Below, piece after piece: positions 1 to 8,637 of a DNA stretch of 64,000 nucleotides; positions within the stretch are counted from its first letter, which is position 1, and every line of letters begins with the position of its first letter. The notes beneath the pieces are model-generated. The model saw only the letters and a list, made by a program, of their open reading frames with translations, searched no databases and was not told the origin of the DNA. The DNA comes from Pseudomonadota bacterium (GTDB taxonomy: Bacteria; Pseudomonadota; Alphaproteobacteria; SHVZ01). Position numbers and translations under genes: made by a program. The stretch covers positions 1-64,000 of the forward strand of contig JACQAG010000012.1 in NCBI GenBank assembly GCA_016195085.1, written 5' to 3'.

Positions 1-286
1 CTCACATGAGGGTGTTGTCGTCAAGGGGTCATTTGGCTCTCCGTCTTTTAGATCCTGGAGCGAGCCTGTTGTCAGCCACGGCGTCGATGCCGTGGAACCT
101 CACATCCGGTCGCCGCTGTTTGCGGCTGGCACCACAATCCCTCATGGACAGGTCATCGGCTCGGCAGGCGGCACCAATCTTGACCACGGCTTTGGAAGCC
201 CTCCGCGCATACGGTCCGCCCTCTCCGGATCCGGTCGAGCTGATCAGGCTCGGCCGAACTTCGTTGTGGTCCTTGTGATCTGCCGG
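1..286. other. Flank of truncated IS110 element, no gene recognised
   Basis: This stretch lies downstream of the transposase gene, which reads on the minus strand. I see short open frames but none with a recognisable protein signature or a convincing ribosome binding site. It may hold the 3' non-coding end of the insertion sequence. IS110 elements lack terminal inverted repeats, so its outer boundary cannot be placed from one copy. Confidence 0.3.
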
Positions 287-1267
287 TCAAACGGGTTTGA
301 AGACGGCGCCTTCCGGCACCACGCCCTGGGTGGCATAGCGCCAGAGCGCGATCAGGAGCTTGCGGGCGAGCGCGACGATGGCGATCCGCCGGATCCGGCC
401 CTTTTGCTGGCCGACCCGCTCATGGAACCAGCGGCTGAGCGCGGAGCCGGGCTGGTATTTGAGCCACAGCCAGGCGAGCTCGATGGCGGTCTTGCGCAGC
501 CGTGGATTGCCGGCCTTGGAGATGCCCTGGTCGTATTCGATGCTGCCGCTGCGCCAGGGGCTTGGCGCCAAGCCGCTGAAGGCTGCGATCTGGCGCCGAT
601 TGGTGAAGGATCGGAACAGGCATTCGAGGTGGAGGGCGGCGGCGAACTGCGGGCCGAGGCTCCTGAGCCGCAGCAGCATCGGGCCGGCAGCGTCGGCTTC
701 CAGTTCGCTCGCGAGCAGGCGGTCGCGGTCGGCTTCAACCGCTGTGATCTGGGCCAGCAGCAGCTCGAGACGATCGAGCGCTCTGGCGAGCTCGCCCTTG
801 AGATGCGGGGGCAGCGCGCGGCCGTCCCCGGTGTGCAGCCCTTCCAGGCGCTTGCGGCGATCCCGGCGCAGCGGATCGTAGTCATGGATGCCCTGGGCCG
901 CCAGCAGGCCGAGGATGCGATTGCTTTCCCGCACGCGCTGGGTGAGCAACGTCTCGCGCTCACGCACGATCCGGCGACGATCCTCCTCGGCAACGCTCGG
1001 CGGCACCACCATCGAGCACACCCGCGGCTCGCCCCGCCGCCACGCCAACAGCGTGCGCAGCAGCGCCTCGCCGTCGATCCGATCGGTCTTCGCCCGTCGG
1101 CGCCGGCGCGATACCGCAACCGAAGCGGCATCGACGACGTGGCTTTCGATGCCCTGCTCTTGCAGCAGCCGGTGCAGCCAGAAGCCATCCAGACCCGCTT
1201 CCTGGATCGCCACCACTCCAACCGAGCCGCCGGTCCTTTGCTCGGCTTTGCCTCGCAGCAGCCGCAA
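287..1267 (-). mobile_element. IS110-family transposase, N-terminally truncated (likely inactive)
   Basis: About 326 residues from a TTG. The sequence matches the IS110 type: EAGLDGFW near residue 24, AKTDRIDGEALLR near residue 59 (two acidic residues of the RuvC-like DEDD domain), and a C-terminal Tnp_20-like part with AAFSGLAPSPWRSGS holding the likely catalytic serine. IS110 proteins normally begin about 50 residues earlier with a strand carrying the first catalytic Asp; that part is missing. In frame upstream of the TTG only about 19 codons remain before a TAG at 1325-1327, which sits in a palindromic repeat. Loss of the first acidic residue and of the 5' non-coding end, where IS110-group elements encode their bridge RNA, suggests a dead copy. 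Confidence 0.8.
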
Positions 1268-1313
1268 AAGCTGCAGCAGCCCGGCGCTATCCCCGCCCTT
1301 AATCGAGTGCTTT

Positions 1314-1377
1314 GATCCGCGTATCTATCTTCGGGCTCGTGCAAAGCACGATGGATACGCGGGTCAAGCCCGCGTAT
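1314..1377. repeat. REP-like palindromic repeat
   Basis: Three nested inverted repeats are visible. ATACGCGGG (1355-1363) pairs perfectly with CCCGCGTAT (1369-1377) across a 5-nt loop. CGTGC (1338-1342) pairs with GCACG (1346-1350). GATCCGCGTATC (1314-1325) pairs with GATACGCGGGTC (1354-1365) with one mismatch. Short palindromes of this type with a GCGGGTCAAGCCCGC core are common dispersed repeats in alphaproteobacteria (established knowledge). It abuts the truncated transposase end. Confidence 0.65.
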
Positions 1378-1481
1378 GACGGTATTAAAATTTTAGGTGG
1401 ACTGCGAATGCGTCGCGTGACCGAGCGAAATGCGCAACCGGAAAGCCGCGGACCGAACCCGCGCTTGACGATCAGCGCTCA

Positions 1482-1940
1482 TCACATATGCAATTTGAGC
1501 CCACCGTCGCGCGCCTTGAGGAAGAGCGTGCTCTGGGGCAGGTCGAAGAGGTGGCTGACCAGCACGGCCGGCTTGAAGCTCAATGACGGCAACCGCTCCA
1601 GATCGATCCAGGCGTGACGGAACTGGTCGGTCTCCCGGCTCGGGATCGGCGCCGTGGGTGCCAGCCGCCGGTCCTCGGCCTGGATGCGGAAATAGAAGCC
1701 GTATTCCCGGATGACGTCGTCGGCCAGCGGGAAGAAGTTCTCGACGACGAAGACGAGCGCGCCGGTGGTCACCGCCACGTCGAACTCTTCGCGGAACTCC
1801 CGGCGGAGCGCGATCTCCAGGGTCTCGCCATCCTCGAGGCGGCCGCCGGGGAGATACCAGAGCTCGGTGCCGAGCGGGTTCTCCAACAGGACCGCCTGGT
1901 CGATGATCAGCAACCCGGCGGCCCGGATGAAGGTCCTCAC
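1482..1940 (-). CDS. NUDIX hydrolase
   Basis: 152 residues. It carries a NUDIX box, GGRLEDGE followed seven residues later by REFREEFDV, matching GX5EX7REUXEEXGU except that Asp replaces the last Gly. NUDIX proteins hydrolyse nucleoside diphosphates linked to another moiety using divalent metal; the substrate here cannot be told. The GTG start at 1938-1940 overlaps the TGA stop of the upstream M20 peptidase (1937-1939) as GTGA, so the two genes are almost certainly translationally coupled. The frame stays open further upstream, but that part lies antiparallel in another frame inside the peptidase gene and lacks family similarity. Confidence 0.8.
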   Translation of the reverse strand: MRTFIRAAGLLIIDQAVLLENPLGTELWYLPGGRLEDGETLEIALRREFREEFDVAVTTGALVFVVENFFPLADDVIREYGFYFRIQAEDRRLAPTAPIPSRETDQFRHAWIDLERLPSLSFKPAVLVSHLFDLPQSTLFLKARDGGLKLHM

Positions 1941-3112
1941 GCCGCCTTCTTCTCCAGATAAGTCTCCACCAGCCGGGCGAAGAAGCTGGCGCCGTAGGGC
2001 AGGATCTCGTTGTTGAAGTCGTAATGCGGGTTGTGGATGATGCAGCCGCCTTCGCCGGCGCCGTTGCCGAGCCAGAACATCGCACCCGGCACCTGCTGCA
2101 GCATGAAGGAGAAGTCTTCGCCGGCCATGAGCGGGCGGATGTTGCGCTCGAGCTTGCCTTTCCCGCACACCTCCTCGGCCACCTTGGCGGCGAAGGCGAC
2201 CTCGTCGGCATTGTTGATGGTCGGCGGATAGCGCCGCATGTATTTGTGGTCGACGGTGGCGCCGAAGGCGGCGGCGGTGTTGCGGGCGATCTCGCCCATG
2301 CGCTTCTCGATCAGATCCTGCACCTCGGGAACCAGCGCGCGCGCCGTGCCGCCGATCTCCACCTCGTCCGGGATGACGTTGTGGGTGTCGCCGCCCTTCA
2401 TGTAGCCGACGCTGACGACGAAGGAATCCAGCGGGTCGACGTTGCGGCTGCCGATGGTCTGCAGCGCCAGCACGATGTGCGCGGCGACGACGAAGGGGTC
2501 GATGCCCTGATGCGGCATGGCGCCGTGGCCGCCGCGGCCCTTGACGGTGATGTGCCAGGAGTCGGAGGCGGCGAGCAGCGGTCCGGCCTTCACCGCCATG
2601 GTGCCGACCGGGAGTCCCGGCAGGTTGTGCATGGCGAAGACCTTGTCGCAGGGAAACTTCTGGAAGAGCCCTTCCTCCACCATCACCCGGCCGCCGCCCT
2701 GGCCCTCCTCGGCCGGCTGGAAGATGAAATGCACCGTGCCGTCGAAGTTGCGGGTCTCGGCCAGATAGCGCGCGGCGCCGAGCAGCATGGTCGTGTGCCC
2801 GTCATGGCCGCAGGCATGCATCTTGCCCGCATGCGTGGAGGCATGGGCGAAGCTGTTCTTCTCCTGGATCGGCAGCGCGTCCATGTCGGCCCTGAGCCCG
2901 ATCGAGCGCGGGCTGTTGCTGGTCCTGAGCGTGCCGACCACGCCGGTCTTGGCGAGCCCGCGATGCACCTCGCACCCATACTCCTTCAGCCTGGCGGCGA
3001 CGATGTCGGAGGTGCGGTTCTCCTCGAAGGCGATTTCGGGGTGGGCGTGGATGTCGTGGCGAATCGCGACGAGATCCTTTTGAAAATCGTTAATGCGCGG
3101 AACGGTCGGCAT
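1937..3112 (-). CDS. M20-family metallopeptidase / amidohydrolase (hippurate hydrolase-like)
   Basis: 391 residues, the normal length for the M20D amidohydrolases. Visible family signatures are ADMDALPIQEK near residue 75, MHACGHDGHTTMLLG near residue 103 (metal-binding His and Asp), FIFQPAEEGQGGG near residue 134 (catalytic and metal Glu) and AGEDFSFMLQ near the C-terminus. These enzymes cleave N-acyl amino acids or similar amides in the cytoplasm using a two-metal centre. The substrate is not determinable. It overlaps the NUDIX gene by 3 nt and forms a two-gene operon. The ATG is preceded by a weak GGGAGC. Confidence 0.88.
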   Translation of the reverse strand: MPTVPRINDFQKDLVAIRHDIHAHPEIAFEENRTSDIVAARLKEYGCEVHRGLAKTGVVGTLRTSNSPRSIGLRADMDALPIQEKNSFAHASTHAGKMHACGHDGHTTMLLGAARYLAETRNFDGTVHFIFQPAEEGQGGGRVMVEEGLFQKFPCDKVFAMHNLPGLPVGTMAVKAGPLLAASDSWHITVKGRGGHGAMPHQGIDPFVVAAHIVLALQTIGSRNVDPLDSFVVSVGYMKGGDTHNVIPDEVEIGGTARALVPEVQDLIEKRMGEIARNTAAAFGATVDHKYMRRYPPTINNADEVAFAAKVAEEVCGKGKLERNIRPLMAGEDFSFMLQQVPGAMFWLGNGAGEGGCIIHNPHYDFNNEILPYGASFFARLVETYLEKKAA

Positions 3113-3187
3113 GGGGGCTCCCGAAGGCGAGGGGAAGCCCGGACTATAGCGAGACCGGCCGATGCATGGCGACTGCGTTTGGGGGAG

Positions 3188-3287
3188 CCCACCCCAACCC
3201 TCCCCCAGCTAAAGCTGGAGGAGGGAGCAAGAGAGCATGCCGCTCTAGCTCCCTCCCTCGCCGAAGGCGGGGGAGGGCTGGGGTGGG
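3188..3287. repeat. Intergenic nested inverted repeat
   Basis: CCCACCCCAACCCTCCCCC (3188-3206) pairs with GGGGGAGGGCTGGGGTGGG (3269-3287) with one mismatch. Inside it GGAGGGAGC (3219-3227) pairs with GCTCCCTCC (3248-3256). The element fills most of the gap between the divergent peptidase and histidine kinase genes. No T tract follows, so it looks like a dispersed palindromic repeat rather than a terminator, though it could fold in RNA or act as a cruciform. Confidence 0.6.
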
Positions 3288-3381
3288 GGCATCACTTAGG
3301 CGGCCTCGCCCGCCGGTTTTACAGTCCGGCGGATATCGTTAGACTGAGGGCAGGGGAGCTTTCACGAAGGGACCGGGGCCC

Positions 3382-6300
3382 GTGCCGCTGGTGACGTCCG
3401 GACGTAAGAAGGCCGGCGCGGCCGGCTCGAACGGCCTTGCCGAGGTGCTGCTCGACAGCATCTCCCAGGGCGTCATCGCCTTCGATAGCAAGATGAAGCT
3501 GGTCGCCTACAACGATCGGCTGGTCGAGCTGCTGGGCGTCTCGCCCGAGGTGCTGCGCGCCGGCGCCACGCGCGACGATTTCATCCGCGACAACGCCATG
3601 CGCGGCGAATACGGGCCCGGGGTCGATCCCGAGCAGGTGGTCGCCCAATATGCCGCCCAAGCCCGGCTCGGCAAGCCGATCTTGACCGAGCGCATGCGGC
3701 CCGACGGCACCGTGCTCGACATCCGCGGCAACCCCACGCCCGGCGGCGGCTTCGTCATCACCTATACCGACATCACCCAGCTCAAGCGCGGCTCGGAGCG
3801 GCTCGAGGAGTCGGTCGCCCTGCGCACCGCCGAGCTGAGCCGAGCGCTGGAGGTGGCGGAGGCGAGCGCGCGGGAGGTGAAGGCCGCCCAGGCGCGACTG
3901 GAAACCATCATCCAAGCCTTGCCCTGCCCGGTGGTCATCACCCGCGCCGACAGCGGCATCGTGGTCTTCCACAACCCGCAGGCGTCGGAGCTTCTGGGCT
4001 ACGCCGGAGAGAGCCTGGTCGGGCGCCGCGCCATGGATTTCTACGGCGACCCGGCGGATCGCAAGCGGCTCTTGGCCGGGCTGGAAGCCCATGGACGCGT
4101 GAGCGACCTGGAGATCGTCCAGAAGAAGCGCAGCGGCGAGCGGTTCTGGGTCAGCCTGTCGGCGATCGGCATGCCCTTCGACGGCGCGGCGGCGGTGATG
4201 GTGGCTTTGACCGACATCACGCCGCGCAAGCAGGCGGAAGAGGTGCTGAAGGCCGGCAGCGATCGGCTGCGCGCGGTTCTCGACAACATGCCCCACCCGG
4301 TCTTCGTGGTCAGGGTCGCCGACAACAAGCTGGTCTACGTCAACCAGCGCGGCCAGCAGGACTATCGCCTGGCCATCGGCGTCTCCATGGCCGACAACAT
4401 CGACCGCCTGTGGGTCGATCCAGGCCAGAACCGGCGCTTCATCGGCGCGGTGCGCGAGCTCGGCCGCGTCACCGATTTCGAGGCGCATGTGCGCAACGGC
4501 GAAGGCGAGCCGTTCTGGGCGTTGCTCTCGGCCGCGACCCTCGACTATGACGGCGATCCGGCGATCTACGTCGTCGCCGTCGACATCTCCGACCGCAAGC
4601 GCCAGGAAGAGGAGCTGGCGCAGGAGCGGGCGATCCTCAAGATCACCTTCGACAGCATCGATCAAGGCATCGCCGTGTTCGACGCGGAGCACCGCATCAT
4701 CAAGGCCAGTCGCCGAATGTCGGAATTGCTCGACCTGCCGATGGAGTTCCTGGAGCGGCAGCCGACGCTCCTCGACGTGCTCCACTATCAGATCGAGCAC
4801 GGCGAATACGCGGACAAGCCCGAGGAGATCCCGGGCTATCTGCGCGACGCCGAGGTGCGTGGCCGCGGTGAGCACTTCTTCGACATCTACGAGCGGACCC
4901 GGCCCAACGGGACCGTGCTCGAAGTCCGCACCGTGCCGCTGCCCAATGGCGGCTCGGCGCGCACCTACACCGACATCACCGCGCGCCGTCGCCAGGAGCT
5001 GGAGCTGGAGCGCGAGCGGGCGATCCTGAAGGCGACTTTCGACAATATCGAGCAGGGCATCGCCGTGTTCGACGCCGAGCTTCGCCTGATCAAGGCCAAT
5101 AAGCGCATCACCGAGCTCCTGGACATGCCGGCGGAATTCCTCGAGCGGCAGCCCTCGATGTTCGAGCTGGTCAAATATCAGACCGATCGGGGAGAATTCT
5201 CCGATACGCCGGAGGCGGCCGAAGCGTATCTCCGCAGCTCGGAGGCGGCCCTCCGCGATCCTCAGACCGGGATCGACGATGCCTTCTTCTACCGCGTCTA
5301 CGAGCGCACGCGGCCCAACGGCACGGTGCTGGAGATCCGCACCGTGCCGCTGCCCGGCGGCGGCTCGGCGCGCACCTTCACCGACATCACCGCGCGCCGG
5401 CGCCAGGAGGTGGAGCTGGAGCGCGAGCGCTCGATCCTGCAGGTCACCTTCGACAACATCGACCAGGGCATCGCGGTGTTCGATGCCGAGAACCGCATCA
5501 TCAAGGCCAATCAGCGGCTCTCGCACCTCCTCGATCTGCCCATGCAGCTCCTGGACCGGCAGCCGACCCTGTTCGACATCATCCGCTATCAGGGCGAGCA
5601 CGGGGAATTCGCCAACACGCCTGAGATGGAGCAGAACTACCTGCGCGATGCCGAGGAACGGCTGCGCGACCGGAACTTCTACGGCGTCTACGAGCGGGTG
5701 CGGCCCAACGGCATGGTGCTCGAGGTCCGCACCGTGTCGTTACCCGACGGCGGCTCGGCCCGGACCTTCACCGACGTCACCGCGCGCCGCCGCCAGCAGG
5801 CCGAGCTGGAGCGCGAACGGGCGATCCTGCAGGTGACCTTCGACAACATCCAGCAGGGGATCGCGGTGTTCGATCCGGCGTTCCGCACGATCAAGATCAA
5901 TCAGCGCGCCGCGGAGCTCCTCGGCCTGCCGATGGACTTCTTCGAAGGTCAGCCGACGCTGTTCGAGATCGGCGACTACCAGGTTCGGCTCGGCGAGTTC
6001 GTCGGGATGCCCGGAACCCCCGAGGAGCTCTCCCGGGGGTTCGCCGAGCGGGCGCGCTCGCCGGAATACTTTTCGACCTATGAGCGCATGCGGCCCAACG
6101 GCACGACCATCGAGGTTCGCACCGTTCGCCTGCCCGATGGCGGCTCGGCCCGCACCTACACCGACGTGACCGCGGCCAAACGGCGCGAGGAGGAGCTGCG
6201 CCAATCCAAGGAGGCGGCGGAGGCGGCCAACCAGGCGAAGTCGGCCTTCGTCGCGGCGATGAGCCACGAGATCCGCACGCCGATGAACGGCGTGCTCGGC

Positions 6301-8211
6301 CTCTTGGAGGCGCTCGAGCACACCTCGCTCGACGACGAGCAGCAGGAATTCGTGCAGGTCGCCTTCCAGTCGGCGGAGGCGCTGCTGACCATCATCGACA
6401 GCATCCTCGACTTCTCCAAGATCGAGGCGGGCAAGCTCGAGGTCGAGCGCACGGAGCTGTCGCCGGCGCAGATCGTCGAGGGGGTCGGCGAGACCATGGC
6501 GCCGGCCGCGCACAAGAAGCGCCTGTCTTTGATGACCTATGTGCATCCCGCGGTACCGACGACGCTGATGGGCGATCCCGGGCGCCTTCGCCAGGTGCTG
6601 CTCAACCTCGTTGGCAACGCCATCAAGTTCACGGACATGGGCGGCGTGGTGGTCGAGGCGGATATCGAGGAGTCGACGCCCGAGCACGTCATCCTCAGGA
6701 TCCGGGTGAACGACACCGGCATCGGGCTGTCGCCCGAGCAGTGCGACCGGCTGTTTCGGCCCTTCGTCCAGGCCGACGGCTCGACCACCAGGCGGTTCGG
6801 GGGAACCGGCCTCGGCCTGTCGATCTGCAAGCGGCTGGTCGAGCTCATGGGCGGCGATATCGGCGTCGCCAGCCGCCCGGCGGAGGGCTCGAGCTTCTGG
6901 TTTCGGATTCCGCTCAGCATGCCGAAAGTCGCAGCGCCGCCGCCGCCGCTACCGTCGCTTGCCGGCCTCGCCGTGCTCGTCGTCGACGACAATCCGTCGG
7001 TTTGCACCATCCTCGGCAGCTATCTCGGGTCGATGGGAGCCCGCGTCGGCCAAGCCCGCGACGCCAGCGAGGCGCTCGATGCGCTGCGCCGCGCCGAGAC
7101 GCCCTATGATGCCGCCATTCTCGACGTGCGGCTGCCGGGCCCCGATGGGCTGGACCTGGCCGAGCGCATCCTGGCCGACCGCCGCCTCAAGGGCACCGGG
7201 CTGGTTCTGCTCACCGCCTATGACGACGACCAGATTCGCGCCCGCGCCGCCAAGATCGGCATCCGCATGCAGCTCAACAAGCCGGTCCGCCGCGCCCGCC
7301 TCGCCGCCGCCGTCGCGGCGGTGACCCGACGCGGCGAGGCGGAGCCGGCGCCCACCGACGCACCGCGCCGGCTGGAGCCATCGAGCAGCGCCGCGGCGGA
7401 CCGGCCGCTCCGGCCCGAACGCATTCTCCTGGTCGAGGACAACGCCACCAACCGCATGGTCGCGCTCTATCAGCTCGGGCGGCTCGGCTTCGCCGCCGAT
7501 GTCGCCGTCGACGGCCAGGTGGCGCTCGATGCGCTGGAACGCGCCCGCTACGATCTCGTGCTCATGGACTGCCACATGCCCGAGGTGGACGGCTACGAGG
7601 CGACGCGCACGATCCGGCGCCGCGAAGCCGCCCAGCCCTCGACCAACGGCAAGGGCCGGCTGCCGATCATCGCGATCACCGCCAACGCCACGGCCGAGCA
7701 GCGCGGGCTTTGCGAAGCGGCGGGGATGGACGATTTCCTGGCGAAGCCGGTGACCTTGACACAGCTGGCCGAAGTGCTCGAGCGCTGGCTCGGCCCCGAC
7801 CCGGCGGCGGCAGCGGCCGAGGCGTCGGCGGGTGCGGAGGCCGAGCCGGCTGCCGGATCCGAGGGCGAGCGCGCCGTGCTCGACCTCGCGCATCTCGCCG
7901 ACATGCTGGGCGACAATCGCGCGATCCTGGCGGAAGCGCTGGAGGAGTTCGTAAGCTCGTCATCGGAGCTGCTGGCGACCCTCGACCGAGGATTGGCCCA
8001 GCAGGCGGGGCGCACGGCGCACGGCGCCGTGCACTCGCTGAAGGGTGCGGCGCGGACGGCAGGCGCCTTCCTGCTGGGCCAGGCGGCTGAAGAGGTGGAA
8101 AATGCGATCGAGCGCGGCGACTGGGCGGAAGCGGCGCGGCGGCGCCCGGACCTGGCGCAAGCCTTCGAGGCGGTCCGCCAGCGTATCCAGCGCCTGAGCA
8201 CGGAGCCGTAA
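3382..8211 (+). CDS. Hybrid sensor histidine kinase with tandem PAS array, two receivers and Hpt
   Basis: 1609 residues from a GTG. Order: PAS_7-like domain (about 20-135), two ordinary PAS domains (about 170-285 and 290-410), then four tandem near-identical PAS_7 units (about 415-544, 545-681, 682-811, 812-937), each starting FDxIxQGIAVFD. Next come HisKA with the phospho-accepting His962 in SHEIRTPMNG, an HATPase with N-box NLVGNAIKFTD and GGTGLGLSICKRL, receiver 1 (Asp1248), receiver 2 (Asp1396) and a C-terminal Hpt domain (His1551 in HSLKGAARTAG). All phosphorelay residues are present. No transmembrane segment is visible, so it is probably a cytoplasmic sensor running a His-Asp-His relay. 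The likely output is the receiver protein encoded 9 nt downstream. Confidence 0.9.
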   Translation: MPLVTSGRKKAGAAGSNGLAEVLLDSISQGVIAFDSKMKLVAYNDRLVELLGVSPEVLRAGATRDDFIRDNAMRGEYGPGVDPEQVVAQYAAQARLGKPILTERMRPDGTVLDIRGNPTPGGGFVITYTDITQLKRGSERLEESVALRTAELSRALEVAEASAREVKAAQARLETIIQALPCPVVITRADSGIVVFHNPQASELLGYAGESLVGRRAMDFYGDPADRKRLLAGLEAHGRVSDLEIVQKKRSGERFWVSLSAIGMPFDGAAAVMVALTDITPRKQAEEVLKAGSDRLRAVLDNMPHPVFVVRVADNKLVYVNQRGQQDYRLAIGVSMADNIDRLWVDPGQNRRFIGAVRELGRVTDFEAHVRNGEGEPFWALLSAATLDYDGDPAIYVVAVDISDRKRQEEELAQERAILKITFDSIDQGIAVFDAEHRIIKASRRMSELLDLPMEFLERQPTLLDVLHYQIEHGEYADKPEEIPGYLRDAEVRGRGEHFFDIYERTRPNGTVLEVRTVPLPNGGSARTYTDITARRRQELELERERAILKATFDNIEQGIAVFDAELRLIKANKRITELLDMPAEFLERQPSMFELVKYQTDRGEFSDTPEAAEAYLRSSEAALRDPQTGIDDAFFYRVYERTRPNGTVLEIRTVPLPGGGSARTFTDITARRRQEVELERERSILQVTFDNIDQGIAVFDAENRIIKANQRLSHLLDLPMQLLDRQPTLFDIIRYQGEHGEFANTPEMEQNYLRDAEERLRDRNFYGVYERVRPNGMVLEVRTVSLPDGGSARTFTDVTARRRQQAELERERAILQVTFDNIQQGIAVFDPAFRTIKINQRAAELLGLPMDFFEGQPTLFEIGDYQVRLGEFVGMPGTPEELSRGFAERARSPEYFSTYERMRPNGTTIEVRTVRLPDGGSARTYTDVTAAKRREEELRQSKEAAEAANQAKSAFVAAMSHEIRTPMNGVLGLLEALEHTSLDDEQQEFVQVAFQSAEALLTIIDSILDFSKIEAGKLEVERTELSPAQIVEGVGETMAPAAHKKRLSLMTYVHPAVPTTLMGDPGRLRQVLLNLVGNAIKFTDMGGVVVEADIEESTPEHVILRIRVNDTGIGLSPEQCDRLFRPFVQADGSTTRRFGGTGLGLSICKRLVELMGGDIGVASRPAEGSSFWFRIPLSMPKVAAPPPPLPSLAGLAVLVVDDNPSVCTILGSYLGSMGARVGQARDASEALDALRRAETPYDAAILDVRLPGPDGLDLAERILADRRLKGTGLVLLTAYDDDQIRARAAKIGIRMQLNKPVRRARLAAAVAAVTRRGEAEPAPTDAPRRLEPSSSAAADRPLRPERILLVEDNATNRMVALYQLGRLGFAADVAVDGQVALDALERARYDLVLMDCHMPEVDGYEATRTIRRREAAQPSTNGKGRLPIIAITANATAEQRGLCEAAGMDDFLAKPVTLTQLAEVLERWLGPDPAAAAAEASAGAEAEPAAGSEGERAVLDLAHLADMLGDNRAILAEALEEFVSSSSELLATLDRGLAQQAGRTAHGAVHSLKGAARTAGAFLLGQAAEEVENAIERGDWAEAARRRPDLAQAFEAVRQRIQRLSTEP

Positions 8212-8220
8212 GAGGAAGCG

Positions 8221-8634
8221 ATGGCCATCGAATACGACAAGCTCCGAGCCATGGTGATCGAGGACAACGAGTTCATTCGCGGCGTCATCGTCAAGATGCT
8301 GCGCGGCGAAAAGCTGCAGGAGGTCGCCGAGGCCCAGGACGGGAAGTCGGCCATCCGGCTGCTGCGCCAGGGCATGGTTCCGGATTTCATCATCTGCGAC
8401 ATCCAGATGGCGCCGATCAACGGGCTGGAATTCGTCGAGTTCATCCGCAACGATTCGGAGCTGCGCAAGCGCAACACGCCGGTCATCATCCTCACCGCCA
8501 ACCCGATCAAGGACAACGTGCTGAAGGCCCGCGCCTATGGCGTGGACGCCTTCCTGGTCAAGCCGGTGTCGCGGGAAAGCCTGCTGTCGCGCATCGAGCA
8601 TGTGCTGACCAACCGCCGCCCGACGTCCTCCTAA
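8221..8634 (+). CDS. Stand-alone response regulator receiver protein
   Basis: 137 residues, one CheY-like receiver domain with no output domain. It has the acidic pair in MVIEDNEFI, the phospho-acceptor Asp in FIICDIQMAPING, the Thr in IILTANP and the Lys in LVKPVS. The ATG follows an AGAGGAAGC sequence 9 nt after the kinase stop, so it is cotranscribed with the hybrid kinase and is its likely phosphorylation target. A degraded relative of this gene lies at 44968-45147. Confidence 0.88.
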   Translation: MAIEYDKLRAMVIEDNEFIRGVIVKMLRGEKLQEVAEAQDGKSAIRLLRQGMVPDFIICDIQMAPINGLEFVEFIRNDSELRKRNTPVIILTANPIKDNVLKARAYGVDAFLVKPVSRESLLSRIEHVLTNRRPTSS

Positions 8635-8637
8635 CCG

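Noticed and set aside
6-278. A 90-codon open frame at the left edge
   Set aside because: No ribosome binding site, no domain-like pattern, and it lies in the flank of a mobile element.
92-1315. Plus-strand open frame across the IS110 transposase
   Set aside because: The minus strand gives a clear IS110 transposase; the plus-strand product is a composition artefact.
3319-5601. Long open frame on the minus strand opposite the hybrid kinase
   Set aside because: It is antisense to strongly conserved PAS-domain coding sequence, follows its repeats, and has the Leu/Ala/Arg/His-rich composition expected from the complement of GC-rich genes.
4624-6192. Repeated units considered as a CRISPR array or tandem satellite
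   Set aside because: Units are about 390 bp, in frame, and code for PAS domains; there are no short repeats with unique spacers. No CRISPR array was seen anywhere in the window.
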